Below, piece by piece: positions 27,595 through 37,240 of a stretch of 64,000 nucleotides of DNA (the first letter of the stretch is position 1; each line of letters begins with the position of its first letter). The position numbers were made by a program, and so were the translations under genes. The notes beneath the pieces are model-generated. The model was not told the origin of the DNA, did not search any database, and saw nothing but the letters and a program-made list of their open reading frames with translations. Location: the NCBI GenBank assembly GCA_029762755.1, contig JARVGH010000005.1:1-64000 (forward strand). Direction: 5' to 3'. The stretch comes from Candidatus Bathyarchaeum tardum. Lineage in GTDB: Archaea; Thermoproteota; Bathyarchaeia; Bathyarchaeales; Bathyarchaeaceae.

Positions 27595-28995
27595 TCAATT
27601 TATTTCTAGACCTTTTTCAATGAGACCTTTCGAAACGTTAGATATTATCCACTTGAACTTTCCAGATTTCAGTAGTTCAATTTCGTCCATAATTTCAGTT
27701 TTAATTTGCATATCAACACCCAAGATTTCCTGCAAATCCTTGGAAAGCTGCTTTAATTCGGCTTTACTTGCCTTTGATACAGGTTTATCCCATAGAACAA
27801 CACACAAAACAAGTTGATTAACAGATTCCTGAATCAATTGAGTGTCCTTAATATTTTTTAGTTCTTTGAATGGATGGGTGATAATTGCAGGAGGGATTAA
27901 TGTTCCGCTAGGAGTTATTATATAATCCTCAAGTCTACCTTGAATCTTCTTAATTATCGGAAAGTAATGCCTTACACAATATTTGCATTTTGAAAGAACA
28001 GACTGAGCAATATCTGTTGTTCGGTAACGGATAAATGGATTAGCATAATTTAGAAAACTCGTCGCTATGATTTCGTGTGTTTTGGGATCGATTTCAGTTA
28101 TGCCATATTGTGGAACAAAATGATAATAGTTAGAGCGCTCACATTCAGCAGCTGTTGCAACATGTTCGGACATGCCATAATGAGAGAAAACTCTGCAACC
28201 AAACACTTCTTGCACAGTCTCTCTTTCCCAATCGTAGACGACCTCTGATGTAAAAAGAACGGCCTTTAGCTTAAATGGAATTTCAAGATTGTGCTTTCTT
28301 ATAATATGTGCAAAAGTAGCAATTGCACTTGGATACCCGTGAAGAAAAGGAGAATTAAACAATTTCATTCGCTTCAAATAATATTGTGCAATTTTTACAT
28401 CATCTATGCGCGGAGAAAGGCGTAAGACATTATTTATTGGATCATGGATCACTTGACCAGCACCAGACGATACAGGTCCACGCAATTCAACTCGAGGGTC
28501 TCCTGGTTTATAGCCAACACGTGACCACTGATGACACACAAAAGCCCATTCTCTCTCTGTTTCTGAGAACCCCAAATAAAAATGTAGCGGTTTTCCAGAA
28601 GTACCACTTGTATGACTATTCTGTAAATGCCCATAATCGCTGATGTTGCGTGCTATCAATTCTTTAAAAGAATTTTTGAACGTGTTTTTATCTAAAGTAG
28701 GTAATGTCTTTAGATCATCTAAAGTGTGAATGTCTTTTGGTTTAAATTTGTTTACATCGAAAATCTTGCGATAATATGGTACATTGTCATATGTATGCTG
28801 CAAGAGCCCTCTTAATTGTTCCATCTGGTAATTTTCTAATTGTTCTCTCGTCCACCATTGTGAAATTTGTAGAAAAAGATATGTTTGCCAAAAAGCCTTG
28901 CCTAAACGCACTGAACAAGGAACAGTTGAATAAGAGTACTTAAGGAACGTCTTTAAGGAATTAGGTAATCTAGATAATACATTCTTTAAACTCAT
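27595..28995 (-). CDS. CapK/PaaK-like adenylate-forming enzyme
   Basis: A 466-residue protein of the phenylacetate-CoA ligase/F390-synthetase/CapK group. The phosphate-binding loop is NSHTSGTSGKPLHFYLG (about residue 128). Later core motifs are HYGMSEHVATAAECE, IRYRTTDIAQSV with the adenylation-domain aspartate, and IKKIQGRLEDYIITPSG, where the swivel into the small C-terminal domain begins. Members in polysaccharide loci activate a carboxylic acid as an acyl adenylate. It lacks any carrier or transferase domain. It lies just downstream of the enolase-superfamily gene (30 bases apart, same strand), which suggests that one makes or tailors the acid used by the other. Confidence 0.8.
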   Translation of the reverse strand: MSLKNVLSRLPNSLKTFLKYSYSTVPCSVRLGKAFWQTYLFLQISQWWTREQLENYQMEQLRGLLQHTYDNVPYYRKIFDVNKFKPKDIHTLDDLKTLPTLDKNTFKNSFKELIARNISDYGHLQNSHTSGTSGKPLHFYLGFSETEREWAFVCHQWSRVGYKPGDPRVELRGPVSSGAGQVIHDPINNVLRLSPRIDDVKIAQYYLKRMKLFNSPFLHGYPSAIATFAHIIRKHNLEIPFKLKAVLFTSEVVYDWERETVQEVFGCRVFSHYGMSEHVATAAECERSNYYHFVPQYGITEIDPKTHEIIATSFLNYANPFIRYRTTDIAQSVLSKCKYCVRHYFPIIKKIQGRLEDYIITPSGTLIPPAIITHPFKELKNIKDTQLIQESVNQLVLCVVLWDKPVSKASKAELKQLSKDLQEILGVDMQIKTEIMDEIELLKSGKFKWIISNVSKGLIEKGLEIN

Positions 28996-29025
28996 ATTTT
29001 CAACCTTTAGCAGTCATCAAAATTT

Positions 29026-30234
29026 TTATTTTCTTATTTTTCGCTTCATAATGGATATTCGATTATATGTTCGATAAACCATATGTCTGAAAAACATTTC
29101 TGCACAGCACTCATCAATGAAATATTTTTTCAGCTTACCTTTATCGATTTTAACTGCCAAACCAAAACCATTTGGTAATTCTATACACCCATCAACAACA
29201 TCCAAAGTCTCATCAAGTATATCTGTATTAAACATCTCATTTAATCCTGTCTCTTCACATGGATGATGTAGTTCTTTAATAGATGCTGCTAAATGTAGAT
29301 GAGTAGCAACACCAATTCCGGTCATAACAGAAGATCCAATCATAAATTCTAATCCAAAATCCATTGTGTTCTCTATAGCTTTCTTTGTTATTGACAAGCA
29401 TCCAAGCTTTGACGGATGAAAGTTTATTATGTCAGCCGCACCTTTCGTTGAGATTAACTCGACATCAGAATGGCATCTCAAACTTTCATCAACCATAATC
29501 TTTGGCGAAATTGCTCGTCTCAACTTTTTCAGACCATCAAGGTCATTCCACCGTATGGGTTGCTCGACGATTGCAACTTCATATATGCTCAAGCCATTAA
29601 TATCCTCAATTGCGCAGTCCGCCGTCTTGTAGGCTCCATTTACGTCTATTCTAATTAAGGGATCATAGCCAACTGCGTCTCGGATATGTTTTAGATTAAC
29701 AGAGTCAACTTCGTTTCTTCCTATCACTTTTACTTTCAAATGCTGCACTCCCTTTGAAATCCATTTCTGAGCATTTACAGCCATGTTTTGTGGCGTATCT
29801 AGAAAAACAGTTCCACATACAGGAACTTTTTTTCTATAAATGCCACCCAAAGTTGCGCCAAAACGAACGTTGTCCAATTTACTTAACGCATCGATGACAG
29901 CTGTTTCAAGAGCTAAGAAAGGACCGTAGTCAAAAAATGATTTTTCCATAAAGTTAACCTGAATTTGAGGCAACACATCTTTTGCCTCTTGAAGTTGTTT
30001 TCCCTTCAGCTTCTTCGCTATTTTCGTACAGAGCAAATATGCATTATAGATATCGGTGTATGATTTCCCCCTGAAGGCATAAGGGGTACCTTCGCCAATA
30101 CCTACTACGCCACAGTCAGTGTGAACCTCAGTTATTAAGTGGCTAGTTTCCCCGACATCGCCAATACTTAAACGAATTTTTACAGGAATCTTGAGAATGT
30201 AAATTTTTACAAATGTTATTTTAGCGCTTACCAC
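29026..30234 (-). CDS. Enolase-superfamily racemase/epimerase (muconate lactonizing subgroup)
   Basis: A 402-residue (beta/alpha)7-beta barrel enzyme. All the expected active-site residues of the muconate lactonizing/dipeptide epimerase subgroup are visible: Lys167 and Lys169 in LKVKVIG, metal ligands Asp197 (RIDVNG), Glu224 (EQP) and Asp249 (MVDES), and Lys276 in HPSKLG. Two catalytic lysines opposed across the barrel fit a 1,1-proton transfer (epimerisation, racemisation or syn-elimination). A long C-terminal tail (ECCAEMFFRHMVYR and onward) is unusual. The dead CapA gene and the CapK-like ligase nearby suggest a role in an amino-acid or organic-acid substituent of a surface polymer, but the substrate is unproven. 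Confidence 0.8.
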   Translation of the reverse strand: MVSAKITFVKIYILKIPVKIRLSIGDVGETSHLITEVHTDCGVVGIGEGTPYAFRGKSYTDIYNAYLLCTKIAKKLKGKQLQEAKDVLPQIQVNFMEKSFFDYGPFLALETAVIDALSKLDNVRFGATLGGIYRKKVPVCGTVFLDTPQNMAVNAQKWISKGVQHLKVKVIGRNEVDSVNLKHIRDAVGYDPLIRIDVNGAYKTADCAIEDINGLSIYEVAIVEQPIRWNDLDGLKKLRRAISPKIMVDESLRCHSDVELISTKGAADIINFHPSKLGCLSITKKAIENTMDFGLEFMIGSSVMTGIGVATHLHLAASIKELHHPCEETGLNEMFNTDILDETLDVVDGCIELPNGFGLAVKIDKGKLKKYFIDECCAEMFFRHMVYRTYNRISIMKRKIRK

Positions 30235-30295
30235 TGTTTCACATCCATTTGTACAAAACTTTCACATAGTTACAGAATAATGCAGTTATTCAGGA

Positions 30296-33200
30296 TTATC
30301 GCTCTACATTTTTGATGTATTGTACATCTTCAACTTTAATTTGAACCCCGCCAAAGGAATACATAGGCTGCAACGAAAGATTTCCGTTGATGACACACGA
30401 GTTAGAACCAGAAACAAAGCCGGTGACAGCTTTATCACCATACCAGAATATTCCTTGCCACTCTTTTAAGTTTAGGCTCCCATCTAGCTCGATTATCGGC
30501 TGGTTAAGAGCAATCTTAAAAAGATTTGACTCTGCATTTGGAATAACAATTGTACAGTTACCCTTAGTAAAAGAGAGCTTTTTTGAATCCGTATTATCCG
30601 TCTTAATATGCAATTCTGCGTCGATCAAATCAACTTGGATTGTGATTGACGTTGATGTGGAAAAAGTAATTAATGAATCGCCATTTGATGGTGAAAAAGT
30701 TAGGTAATCTGTTTTTAGCGAGAGGTTTACTGAACCTTTGAGGCTTAGGTAGGATAATGACTCATTTGCAATATAATATTGTTGTGTCGCATTCGAGATT
30801 TCCAGTTCTTCAATTATTATCTGCTCCATTGCCATAAGAGCGTAGTTTGATTCTGCAATACATGACCCATTTAAAACAATTGAGGAGCCATAAACGTAAA
30901 TGTAATCGTACAAGTCCGTATGAGACAATAAAGTAGGGATATCATTACATCGCGTGAATTTGTAAAAGCCATGTGGAAAAGGTATAGTCAGTTCAATTTT
31001 CGTTTCAACAGGTTTAGGTAAAGATTTCATAACCTCATGCAAAGAATTTTTGAGAAGATCTCCCCTAAGCACTACCGACGACATAGTTGAATCTAATAGA
31101 CCAGTTATATGTATGAACGACAGCGTCCCAATACCTAATTGCTTTTGGATAATGTATGGTGTTGCTTGGTTTTCTGATGTATAATTTGAAAGAATTCTGA
31201 GAGCAGAGTTATTACTATAAATCAAATTATTAACATTGCAATTTGCAGTTAGATTAATAGTTTTATCCTCGAAGCTGATGTCCGAATATGTAGAAGCAGC
31301 TCCCAGTTTAACTTGAAGTACCGATGATAAAACAGAACTTTGCACCGCATCTAATTCGTCAAAGGATCCGAATAATGAATCAAGAAATATCACATGTGCT
31401 CCTTGAGATACATACTCTTGTAGATTAGATACCAAATTTTGGGGGATATGCCAGTTATATGGAAAAATATACATGTTACCCGCCTCTAACCTTGTTAAAT
31501 TCACGTCAGGCACTATAGTAAAGTTGACGCCAGAAGCCACAAGCATATTTGATGCAACCTGGTAGCCTAAAAGGGCTGATTTTGAATCCACTGGCAACGT
31601 AAGAGAAGTGACTTTAACATCGTCGTAGACTGTATGATAGCCAGCGTAAGCACTCAAACCTATTTTTCCTTCGCGCCCAGTTCCCTGCATTGTCTTGATT
31701 AAATTATCGTTGATATACAGTTTTATTGTGGAATACGTTGCTTCGATCGTTACGTTAGTCCATTGTGTAAGATTTAGAGTGATTCCGAGAGCGCCACCGG
31801 ATATACGAGAACGAATCCCATTTACGCACTCGTATACTTCATAAGTGGTGTTTCCAACGTAAAAACTGTAAAAGTTATTCTCGTCTAGGAATCTAAAAAT
31901 TCCCCAAATATACTGTAGACCCGTTGACCGCATAGACCTAGATTTATATTCGTAAATGAAATTCGAAAAAGATTGATTTGATACAATTTGGCACCAATTA
32001 TTAACGGCACCTTTTCCGGATGCATACAATTCTTCATTTTCAACTGCCCAGTCACCCGAAATTGTCATCCAGTCAGTCAGGTTTGCACTGAAGTCATCAT
32101 GAAACGCCAAAGATGCTCGTGCACTGGATATATTTTGGAAGTCTATACTGGGGCTTACTAGAACGTAATTCGAATCTTCGTATAGTGGATATTTTGGAAC
32201 AGCATACAATGTTATGTTGTCCCTTTCATAACCTACGGGCAAAACATTCAACAGAGAATTTAGATAGCTATCCTGAAAGTTTTTGACGATAAATGAAGTA
32301 TCTCTTGGCGTGACAAATATATAGGAGACATCAAGCTCTTTCAGCGAGTACAGAAGAGCTTCGGGCAGACGTGAATTAAACAACGCTTGAAGAGGCCACG
32401 ATGCCGCTGCGTCTGAATATCCGAAAGACTTTCTGCAAGCAAGAGACTCCATTCGAACACTACTTTCATCGGTGAGTGTTAGAAAAACTGCGTTTTCAGG
32501 CGTGTTATTGAGTATCCAGTTGTAGGTTTCTGCTTCAGGATCTGAAATGTTCTTTGTGTATGTGCCAGTATAGAAAAACTCAACATGGTAAACGTATGAC
32601 AAGAAGGAAAAAGATATGGCGAAGATAAGCAAAATTGGCGGAATGTAACGTAACTTATCCAAATTGAATCTAATTTTGACTGCACTGAACTTTAACAGAA
32701 TGGCTCGCGCAGATGGCAAAGTGAAGTGCATGGAAGATAAACCGATTGCGGCTAGACCCAATAAGGGGTAAGAAGCAAAGTATAGCCAACGACGACCCCA
32801 AACGGCTGTAGGAAAGACAGACGAGTTGAGCAGAGATAACGATGATAGTAGGAACACCGTGAGAAGCCAACTAAACATGAATAAGACGTTTCGATGATCC
32901 GCTTTTTTCAGGATATACGGTAAAGTTACGATAATTAGATAGGGAGCAAATCCATACAAAAGAATGACTACGTACCATGGCAACCACTCCACCGCATAAA
33001 TATTGGTGTTCATCCAGTTAGATCTCCAAAAGTAAATTTTTAAAAGAAGAAAAACTGTTGCAATGACCCAAAGCATCATTTTTGATAGACGCCTGTCCAG
33101 AAAGGATATAGCTTTTCGATATGCCACTGAAGATAAGCACGCTATTCGTTTGCGGAAGAGTATAAACAGAAGAACAAGAGTTGAAAACGCCATCAAAGGA

Positions 33201-34696
33201 AGCTTGAAATCTATTAAACCACTGTAACCGAAAACGCTGGTGAAATGAAATGAATGGTTTATGATTGTATAACTGTATACTCCTGTTGTGACCTCGAACG
33301 GTATAAAAAACAACAAAATTGACAAGCAAATTATTAAAAAAGTCTTTATCGCAGTCTTCACAGACGAAAACATCTTTACAGATGAGAACAGTGAAAAAAC
33401 GAGTAGGGTTACTAGGATACACGAAAACTCGAAAATACTATGTGTGAACAAGGGAACAACTGCAAATAACCCACATAATAACAAGTCGCTGAGTCTTCGG
33501 CCTCTGCAAGAGTACCTGTATGCAAAGGCCAAGGCTAAGAAAAGAATTGAGTAAACGAGAGGTGTTACATAATATTGGTAAGCGAAAGCGCTTAGAGCGG
33601 TCTTTGAGTTTAAAGCGTTCAGTGCCAAGAATGTGCTTTGCTCGCCCATAGTATAGTTCGTAAGAAAGTCAAAAATACCTAAGGAGGAAAAACCTGCAGT
33701 TATAGAGATAAAAATTGCGCCTATAACGGGGGCTTTTCTATCTCTTGGAAACAGCGACTTGAAAAGAAAATAAGAGGATGTTGGAACTAGGAGAACAAGA
33801 AATTCAAGGCAAATATAAGAAGCGAAAATGTGAAGTCCAGTAAGATAGTGCGCTAGAGATGTGAAGACCAACAGAAGAGCATATAAGCTCAAATAAAGGG
33901 GTGTTTCTCCGCGAGTTATTGAAACTGAAGCTGCAATGTATCGGTTTATGTCGCCTCCTAATGCTGGATCGGCGACATCACTTGATAGGATAATAGCATA
34001 TGAAGAAAAAAGCATAACCAGAAATATTAGACATAATAAAAAATAGACCATGCGCCCGGGTGACTGAGAAGGTTGAGGTTGGACACTCGCGGTTGTCCTC
34101 TTAGAGATCACAATTTTCGTTAGTGTAACTATCGCAACAAAAAGCCACATACTAATAAGAATGTTGGCCAGTGAAAGTCCATCGAACTTTAACAGGGTTA
34201 ACCCCAGTAAAGTGTTTACACTGAAACTCAAAGCAAAAGTTAACCCAATCGTTTCAATCATATCAAAATTAAACTTTGATAGAAAATTATTATACAACAC
34301 GTAGCCAGGAAATATGCTCAACAGAAAAAGCCCCAGCAAAATTCTTATAAAAGCCCACCAAGGCAGTCCTAGAAAAATCACAGAAAACTGTTCATTAGCA
34401 ATTGCTAGAGGAACAGGAATAACAACTACGGCGATACTTGCCAAAAAACCTAAGAAAAACATCGCACGACATGTTCTGTTACTTTGAAATTCTGTTCCAT
34501 CGTTACACTTATCATCTTTTTTTGCAACATCCACCTCGAAGATAATATTTTGCAGAAAGTAAAGGATAAAAAAGAATAGAGATGAGTAGATTATTCTTAG
34601 AATTAAAGTTTCGGTTAAGAATGAAACAATTAGGGCACCGAGCGCCGCGTTTAAAACAGCAAAAACTTTCCATCGTGACGAACTGTTCGAAACCAT
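30296..34696 (-). CDS. Very large membrane protein with GT-C-like half and LamG-like outer domain
   Basis: 1466 residues. The N-terminal half has about eighteen hydrophobic segments, with GLFLLSIFPGYVLYNNFL and IGLTFALSFSVNTLLGLTLL in the style of archaeal DUF1616/DUF2206-type membrane proteins, and an outer loop SSDVADPALGGDINRYIAAS with acidic residues as in GT-C transferases. After the membrane part comes an Asn/Thr-rich extracellular part: a DUF1080/LamG-like domain beginning HDDFSANLTDWMTISGDW (about 865) and ending VYDDVKVTSL, then a flavodoxin/GATase-like region and beta-rich ends. It is probably a membrane glycosyltransferase or export component with a built-in sugar-binding head. The function is uncertain. 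Confidence 0.6.
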   Translation of the reverse strand: MVSNSSSRWKVFAVLNAALGALIVSFLTETLILRIIYSSLFFFILYFLQNIIFEVDVAKKDDKCNDGTEFQSNRTCRAMFFLGFLASIAVVVIPVPLAIANEQFSVIFLGLPWWAFIRILLGLFLLSIFPGYVLYNNFLSKFNFDMIETIGLTFALSFSVNTLLGLTLLKFDGLSLANILISMWLFVAIVTLTKIVISKRTTASVQPQPSQSPGRMVYFLLCLIFLVMLFSSYAIILSSDVADPALGGDINRYIAASVSITRGETPLYLSLYALLLVFTSLAHYLTGLHIFASYICLEFLVLLVPTSSYFLFKSLFPRDRKAPVIGAIFISITAGFSSLGIFDFLTNYTMGEQSTFLALNALNSKTALSAFAYQYYVTPLVYSILFLALAFAYRYSCRGRRLSDLLLCGLFAVVPLFTHSIFEFSCILVTLLVFSLFSSVKMFSSVKTAIKTFLIICLSILLFFIPFEVTTGVYSYTIINHSFHFTSVFGYSGLIDFKLPLMAFSTLVLLFILFRKRIACLSSVAYRKAISFLDRRLSKMMLWVIATVFLLLKIYFWRSNWMNTNIYAVEWLPWYVVILLYGFAPYLIIVTLPYILKKADHRNVLFMFSWLLTVFLLSSLSLLNSSVFPTAVWGRRWLYFASYPLLGLAAIGLSSMHFTLPSARAILLKFSAVKIRFNLDKLRYIPPILLIFAISFSFLSYVYHVEFFYTGTYTKNISDPEAETYNWILNNTPENAVFLTLTDESSVRMESLACRKSFGYSDAAASWPLQALFNSRLPEALLYSLKELDVSYIFVTPRDTSFIVKNFQDSYLNSLLNVLPVGYERDNITLYAVPKYPLYEDSNYVLVSPSIDFQNISSARASLAFHDDFSANLTDWMTISGDWAVENEELYASGKGAVNNWCQIVSNQSFSNFIYEYKSRSMRSTGLQYIWGIFRFLDENNFYSFYVGNTTYEVYECVNGIRSRISGGALGITLNLTQWTNVTIEATYSTIKLYINDNLIKTMQGTGREGKIGLSAYAGYHTVYDDVKVTSLTLPVDSKSALLGYQVASNMLVASGVNFTIVPDVNLTRLEAGNMYIFPYNWHIPQNLVSNLQEYVSQGAHVIFLDSLFGSFDELDAVQSSVLSSVLQVKLGAASTYSDISFEDKTINLTANCNVNNLIYSNNSALRILSNYTSENQATPYIIQKQLGIGTLSFIHITGLLDSTMSSVVLRGDLLKNSLHEVMKSLPKPVETKIELTIPFPHGFYKFTRCNDIPTLLSHTDLYDYIYVYGSSIVLNGSCIAESNYALMAMEQIIIEELEISNATQQYYIANESLSYLSLKGSVNLSLKTDYLTFSPSNGDSLITFSTSTSITIQVDLIDAELHIKTDNTDSKKLSFTKGNCTIVIPNAESNLFKIALNQPIIELDGSLNLKEWQGIFWYGDKAVTGFVSGSNSCVINGNLSLQPMYSFGGVQIKVEDVQYIKNVER

Positions 34697-34781
34697 ACGA
34701 TAATTCTCCTACCTTTTTGTTTAATGGGATGTTAGTTATTTAGAAATTGTTGATTAAAAAGTAGCAGAATCAACATCATAA

Positions 34782-35957
34782 TTAGATTAGCTTCTTTATT
34801 AGACTAAGAAAGTCTTCAGCGATTTTGTTTCTATCAAATTTTTCTTCTATGAGCACTCTTGCTTTTTTGCTTGCAGCTTCTCTGAAAGATTCGTTTTTGT
34901 AGAGTTGATAAATTGCTTCTGCAAGTTGTTCTTCATCCATAGGCGGCGAAAATACACCTATTTCATAGTCATTTATTATTTTTGCTAATAAGGAATCGGC
35001 ATGGGCTGTAGCAATCACGGGTATTCCACATGCACAGTATTCAAAGAATTTGGCAGGAAGAGAATTTTTCCAGAGAAGATTATCGTCGTATGGTATTAAT
35101 CCTACATCAGATTCGTTTATAAGACACGCCAATTTAGCCTTGTCACTTACCGCTCCCTTATAGTCTATGTTATCAGAAACGCCGAGTTTAACGGCTAAGT
35201 CAAGTATTTTCTGCGTTTCACCGTCTCCAGCAATGACCAGTTTAACGTTTTTAAATCCAGTAGTTAAAAGGATTTTTAGAGCTTTGACTGCAACGTCTAA
35301 CCTATAATACCTGCCGATACCGCCTGAGTAAAAAATTGTGAAAACTTTGTTCTTCTTTTTGCTTGTCAGTGGCTTGAATACCTGCGCATCAGCTCCGTTT
35401 GGTACGAGTCTAACATTGGTTACTCCCCAGCGCTTTAGAGAATCTGCAAAGTTTGACGTCACTGTGGTGACTAGCTGGATTTTTGTATAAACTCTGGTTA
35501 GAAGTTTTTTCACAGCAGAGTAGAAGAATCTTTCAACCTTAGAATTGGTAAGACTTATTGTGTAGTCTTCCCATTCATCTCTGCAATCAACGACACATTT
35601 AACTCCAATCAGTTTGCACGCCAGTAGGGCGCCTAATCCAACATCGCCAAGGGGCACAGAAACTATCGCTATGCTTGGCTTCTTAGCGAGCAAAAAAAGT
35701 GTTGAAACTATGAAAGCCATTAAGCTGTTTATTACAAAGATAGACGGATGGTTTAGGTTCATGTTGAAGATAAGATTGAAAATGTTTACTTTTCCAAATT
35801 TGCTCACCCCTCTTTTTTGAATCGATTTATAACCAAAAGCGCCCAGCACATCCACTTCGTGCCCTTTAGAAAACCAATCTTTAGCGAAGAATCCTATCCT
35901 AGTCCAGCCCGCGCCTGGAAAAGGATTAGGAAAACCAAGAATAAACAAGATTCTCAA
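34782..35957 (-). CDS. Family 4 glycosyltransferase (WbuB-like)
   Basis: A 391-residue GT-B enzyme. The N-terminal domain starts RILFILGFPNPFPGAGWTRI with the glycine-rich loop, and VVDCRDEWEDY is the usual substrate-side motif of the WbuB-like subgroup. The donor domain has VFTIFYSGGIGRYYRLDVAV and GDGETQKILD, followed by LWKNSLPAKFFEYCACGIPVI (about 295-317), where the E of FFEY is the conserved donor-binding acid. The first member of a three-gene GT4 series on the minus strand (with 36079 and 37241). Related proteins transfer GalNAc or N-acetylamino sugars to lipid-linked glycans. Confidence 0.85.
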   Translation of the reverse strand: MRILFILGFPNPFPGAGWTRIGFFAKDWFSKGHEVDVLGAFGYKSIQKRGVSKFGKVNIFNLIFNMNLNHPSIFVINSLMAFIVSTLFLLAKKPSIAIVSVPLGDVGLGALLACKLIGVKCVVDCRDEWEDYTISLTNSKVERFFYSAVKKLLTRVYTKIQLVTTVTSNFADSLKRWGVTNVRLVPNGADAQVFKPLTSKKKNKVFTIFYSGGIGRYYRLDVAVKALKILLTTGFKNVKLVIAGDGETQKILDLAVKLGVSDNIDYKGAVSDKAKLACLINESDVGLIPYDDNLLWKNSLPAKFFEYCACGIPVIATAHADSLLAKIINDYEIGVFSPPMDEEQLAEAIYQLYKNESFREAASKKARVLIEEKFDRNKIAEDFLSLIKKLI

Positions 35958-36078
35958 TTCTTGAGATCCTTAGTGTTACTAAACGTTATCATATTGTTTT
36001 TTATGGCTCTCATTTGGGTTGGTGATAAAGTTTGTTTTCTATGCATTGTTGAAGCCTCTGTTTGTTTTATTTTGTTTA

Positions 36079-37206
36079 TCAAGTTTCGAGTTCTTGGATT
36101 ATTTTTCGCCAAGATTGTAGGGTTTTTTCTTCGCTGAAATTCTTTCGGACCCATTCATAGGCATTTTTACTGACTTTTTCTAAAAGTTTTGGTGTATCAA
36201 CCAATTCTATAATTTTTTCTGCAATATGTTTAGGGTCATTAGACTCCAACAGAAAACCTGTTTCACCATCTCTAATGAGGTCAGCAATTGCACCTACTCG
36301 TGTAGCTAAAACAGGTGTACCACAAGACATGGCTTCCAATATTATGTTAGGGAGACCCTCCGTATATGATGGAAGAACAAGCAGTTTAATATCGTTCAAA
36401 AATTTTGTAACCTTATCATGAGAAATCCATTCAGTCAATTTGACATGCGCTTCCAAACAGTTATGTCGTATATTATTCCTAATTTCACTAAATAATTTCC
36501 CTTCGCCACATAGCATGAAGTAAATATCTTTCCTATGCTTCACTATAGGAATAGTTTTAACAAGTTCCAAGATTCCTTTCTCTCCACTAAATCGACCAAT
36601 ATATCCTACTACATTGGATCTCTCGCTAATTTTCTTCTGCACCATAAACCTATTAAAATCAACAAAGTGTTCGTGCCCAACAACAATTTTGTGTTCATAT
36701 TTTCTCAAGTTCCACTCATTGACAAGATTCGATGAGTAAATTATAATCCTATCGACCAATTCATAACTTACAGATTGTAAGCAGATTAGAAATTTATCGA
36801 AGAAATCATAATTACATCGTGCCATTTGTTCGATGGAGGACGGTAACACTAGGAGGATTTTCTTCCTGAACAATTTTGCAGTTAAAGCCGGCAAAAAAGC
36901 ACCTGATTGCATAAAAAAAAGGGTACAATCAAAATTTTTTGATAACTTAATCAGTATTAATGAAACCTGTATTTGTAAACTTATATACCTCAGAATTTTT
37001 GCCATTATATTTTTTGTTTCATTTAGACGTATGTTATAAGTCTGAAGCTCTTTTCGTTTTATTTTTATGTTAACATCTGTAACACCTCCTGTTATAACAT
37101 GAACATTATCTGAAAAAGACAACATTATTTCCGTCAAGTTTGATAATGGGGTAGCAAAAGCTTCAGATATGGGAAAGGACACTATGGAAAGTCTTAATTT
37201 TCGCAT
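36079..37206 (-). CDS. Family 4 glycosyltransferase
   Basis: A 375-residue GT-B enzyme. The N-terminal half includes a segment rich in hydrophobic residues (LQIQVSLILIKLSKNFDCTL, then GAFLPALTAKLF) suited to membrane contact. The C-terminal half has NVVGYIGRFSGEKGILELV, the usual glycine loop, and LPSYTEGLPNIILEAMSCGTPV, the E-x7-E catalytic box. Gene order and the 34-base gap to the 37241 gene indicate a common transcript. Its end lies 122 bases from the gene at 34782. Donor and acceptor are unknown. Confidence 0.85.
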   Translation of the reverse strand: MRKLRLSIVSFPISEAFATPLSNLTEIMLSFSDNVHVITGGVTDVNIKIKRKELQTYNIRLNETKNIMAKILRYISLQIQVSLILIKLSKNFDCTLFFMQSGAFLPALTAKLFRKKILLVLPSSIEQMARCNYDFFDKFLICLQSVSYELVDRIIIYSSNLVNEWNLRKYEHKIVVGHEHFVDFNRFMVQKKISERSNVVGYIGRFSGEKGILELVKTIPIVKHRKDIYFMLCGEGKLFSEIRNNIRHNCLEAHVKLTEWISHDKVTKFLNDIKLLVLPSYTEGLPNIILEAMSCGTPVLATRVGAIADLIRDGETGFLLESNDPKHIAEKIIELVDTPKLLEKVSKNAYEWVRKNFSEEKTLQSWRKIIQELET

Positions 37207-37240
37207 GAATAGTCAGTAAAAACCTTGTCTTTTTGGCATG

